From positions 1 through 14,138 of the forward strand of contig JAITVC010000297.1 in assembly GCA_031286005.1 (NCBI GenBank): a DNA stretch of 14,138 nt. The letters are read 5' to 3'. The notes beneath the pieces are model-generated. The model ran no database searches, was not told the origin of the DNA, and saw only the letters and a list, made by a program, of their open reading frames with translations. This DNA is from Bacteroidales bacterium (GTDB lineage: Bacteria; Bacteroidota; Bacteroidia; Bacteroidales; P3). Shown one piece after another: positions 13,469-14,138 of this stretch (position 1 is its first letter; every line of letters starts with the position of its first letter). The position numbers and the translations under genes are program-made.

Positions 13469-13918
13469 TTAGTTCAACAGTCGTTTTACGGTTTCTGATA
13501 TTGTTCGGCCTTCAGCTTTTCCGGCTAATTGTTTGCTGGCAACACCCATTACTTTGCCCATGTCTTTGGCGCCGCTGGCACCGGTATCGGCAATGATTTT
13601 TTTGATGGCGGCTTCTAACTCGACTTCGGAGAGTTGTCTGGGCAGATAGGCTGATATGGCTTCTACTTCGGCTATTTCTCTTTCGGCTAATTCGGGACGA
13701 TTTTGTTGCACATAGATGTCGGCGGCATCTTTGCGTTGTTTGACCATTTTGGTGAGGATTTTGATGGCGGTATCGTCGTTGAGTTCTCCATCTCCGCCTT
13801 TGGCGGTTTTGGCTTCGAGAAATTCTTTTTTTATTCCGCGCAGGGCTTCGAGTTTTATGGTTTCTTTGGCGAGCATGGCGGTTTTAATGTCGGCGGTGAT
13901 TTGGTCGAATAGGTTCAT
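13469..13918 (-). CDS. GatB/YqeY domain-containing protein
   Basis: The 149-aa protein matches the YqeY family along its length. MNLFDQITADIKTAMLAKE and LEALRGIKKEFLEAK fall in the N-terminal helical part. Then come VKQRKDAADIYVQQNRPELA, EVEAISAYLPRQLS, and GKVMGVASKQLAGKAEGRTI at the C-terminus. The family shares the tail domain of GatB and is thought to bind tRNA, but its own function is not settled. I chose the ATG at 13918: an in-frame ATG at 13939 (MHQKTVI...) overlaps the -7 promoter box. It is a single-gene unit with its own promoter, and its stop is next to the 11-bp tandem repeats. Confidence 0.93.
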   Translation of the reverse strand: MNLFDQITADIKTAMLAKETIKLEALRGIKKEFLEAKTAKGGDGELNDDTAIKILTKMVKQRKDAADIYVQQNRPELAEREIAEVEAISAYLPRQLSEVELEAAIKKIIADTGASGAKDMGKVMGVASKQLAGKAEGRTISETVKRLLN

Positions 13919-13936
13919 GATAACTGTTTTTTGGTG

Positions 13937-13944
13937 CAAAGATA
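13937..13944 (-). promoter_or_regulatory. -7 box (TATCTTTG) of the YqeY gene
   Basis: A full TAnnTTTG match on the minus strand, 18 bp before the ATG at 13918, implying a very short leader. The -33 region is replaced by TTCTCAATTTTTT, part of a fragment of the same TTGAGAATGG repeat family seen at 8465-8888. Confidence 0.6.
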
Positions 13945-13973
13945 CGAAAAAAATTGAGAATGGCGAATGGAAA

Positions 13974-14005
13974 TTTGGTGGTTTCGGAAATTATTTGTAA
14001 CTTTG
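13974..14005 (+). promoter_or_regulatory. Divergent plus-strand promoter (TTTG-N20-TAACTTTG)
   Basis: TTTG (13974-13977) and TAACTTTG (13998-14005) with a 20-bp spacer are a full Bacteroidota consensus on the plus strand, pointing out of the window. The following sequence to 14120 has no long open frame and could be a leader of about 110 nt. Confidence 0.6.
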
Positions 14006-14120
14006 TGAAATATTGTGGACGAATTTGACTGCTTGCAACCACGTAAAAAAACGCTAAAACGCATATTTTGAATTGTTTTGCAAGTAATAGAATTTTCCAC
14101 AGGAGGAGAGTTCTTTTTTT

Positions 14121-14138
14121 ATGTCCGTTGTGGCGGAC
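14121..14138 (+). CDS. Possible start of a plus-strand gene cut by the window edge
   Basis: ATG at 14121 opens MSVVAD and runs off the window. AGGAGGAG (14101-14108), an unusually good Shine-Dalgarno match for this phylum, lies 12 bp upstream, and a full divergent promoter ends at 14005. Six codons are too few to identify a family, so this is a tentative call. Confidence 0.3.

Noticed and set aside
14092..14100. TTTTCCACA as a DnaA box and possible origin
   Set aside because: A single imperfect box with no cluster, no AT-rich unwinding region and no dnaA or dnaN gene.

Overview
The window reads as a chromosome segment of a Bacteroidota bacterium, most likely Bacteroidales. The evidence is the set of promoter-like TAnnTTTG boxes (often TATCTTTG) in front of genes or gene groups, A-rich leaders in place of Shine-Dalgarno sites, moderate-to-low GC, and the gene families present (DUF4932, S23-type four-helix-bundle protein, DinD/BRO, paired MacB-like permeases). 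All convincing complete genes lie on the minus strand, so transcription runs from high to low coordinates. A divergent plus-strand promoter and a possible start codon sit at the right edge.

In transcription order: (1) a GatB/YqeY-domain protein (13918-13469) with its own promoter. (2) A gene-free stretch (13468-12926) packed with a long imperfect hairpin, two G-rich blocks, 12-bp and 11-bp tandem repeats and a perfect 14-bp palindrome. (3) A three-gene unit: ABC ATPase, membrane subunit and GntR/YtrA-type repressor (12925-10982), with an inverted repeat overlapping its likely transcription start. (4) A MacB-type efflux operon with its own promoter: ATPase, permease, permease, and far downstream the start of the HlyD/MacA-type periplasmic adaptor, cut by the left edge at position 1.

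The efflux operon has been invaded at its gaps. The ATPase-permease gap holds a GC-rich inverted repeat (10147-10227). The permease-permease gap holds a compact 424-bp unit (8465-8888) with 32-bp terminal inverted repeats that encodes only an S23/IVP-type four-helix-bundle protein. The permease-adaptor gap holds about 7 kb of cargo: DinD, a CPBP membrane protease, two tandem secreted HExxH peptidase paralogs, a secreted DUF4932 HExxH protein with a C-terminal Ig-like domain, and a winged-helix Fic protein.

The Fic unit is bounded by an exact 34-bp direct repeat (268-301 and 1504-1537). The repeat is the translation start of the adaptor gene, so a stub of that gene's start is left next to DUF4932. 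The Fic promoter is bracketed by three GCTCAAAA direct repeats, possible operators for the protein's own winged helix. The cargo thus combines three predicted secreted zinc peptidases and one membrane protease with an exporter. A peptide-processing, export or immunity role is possible but is inference only.
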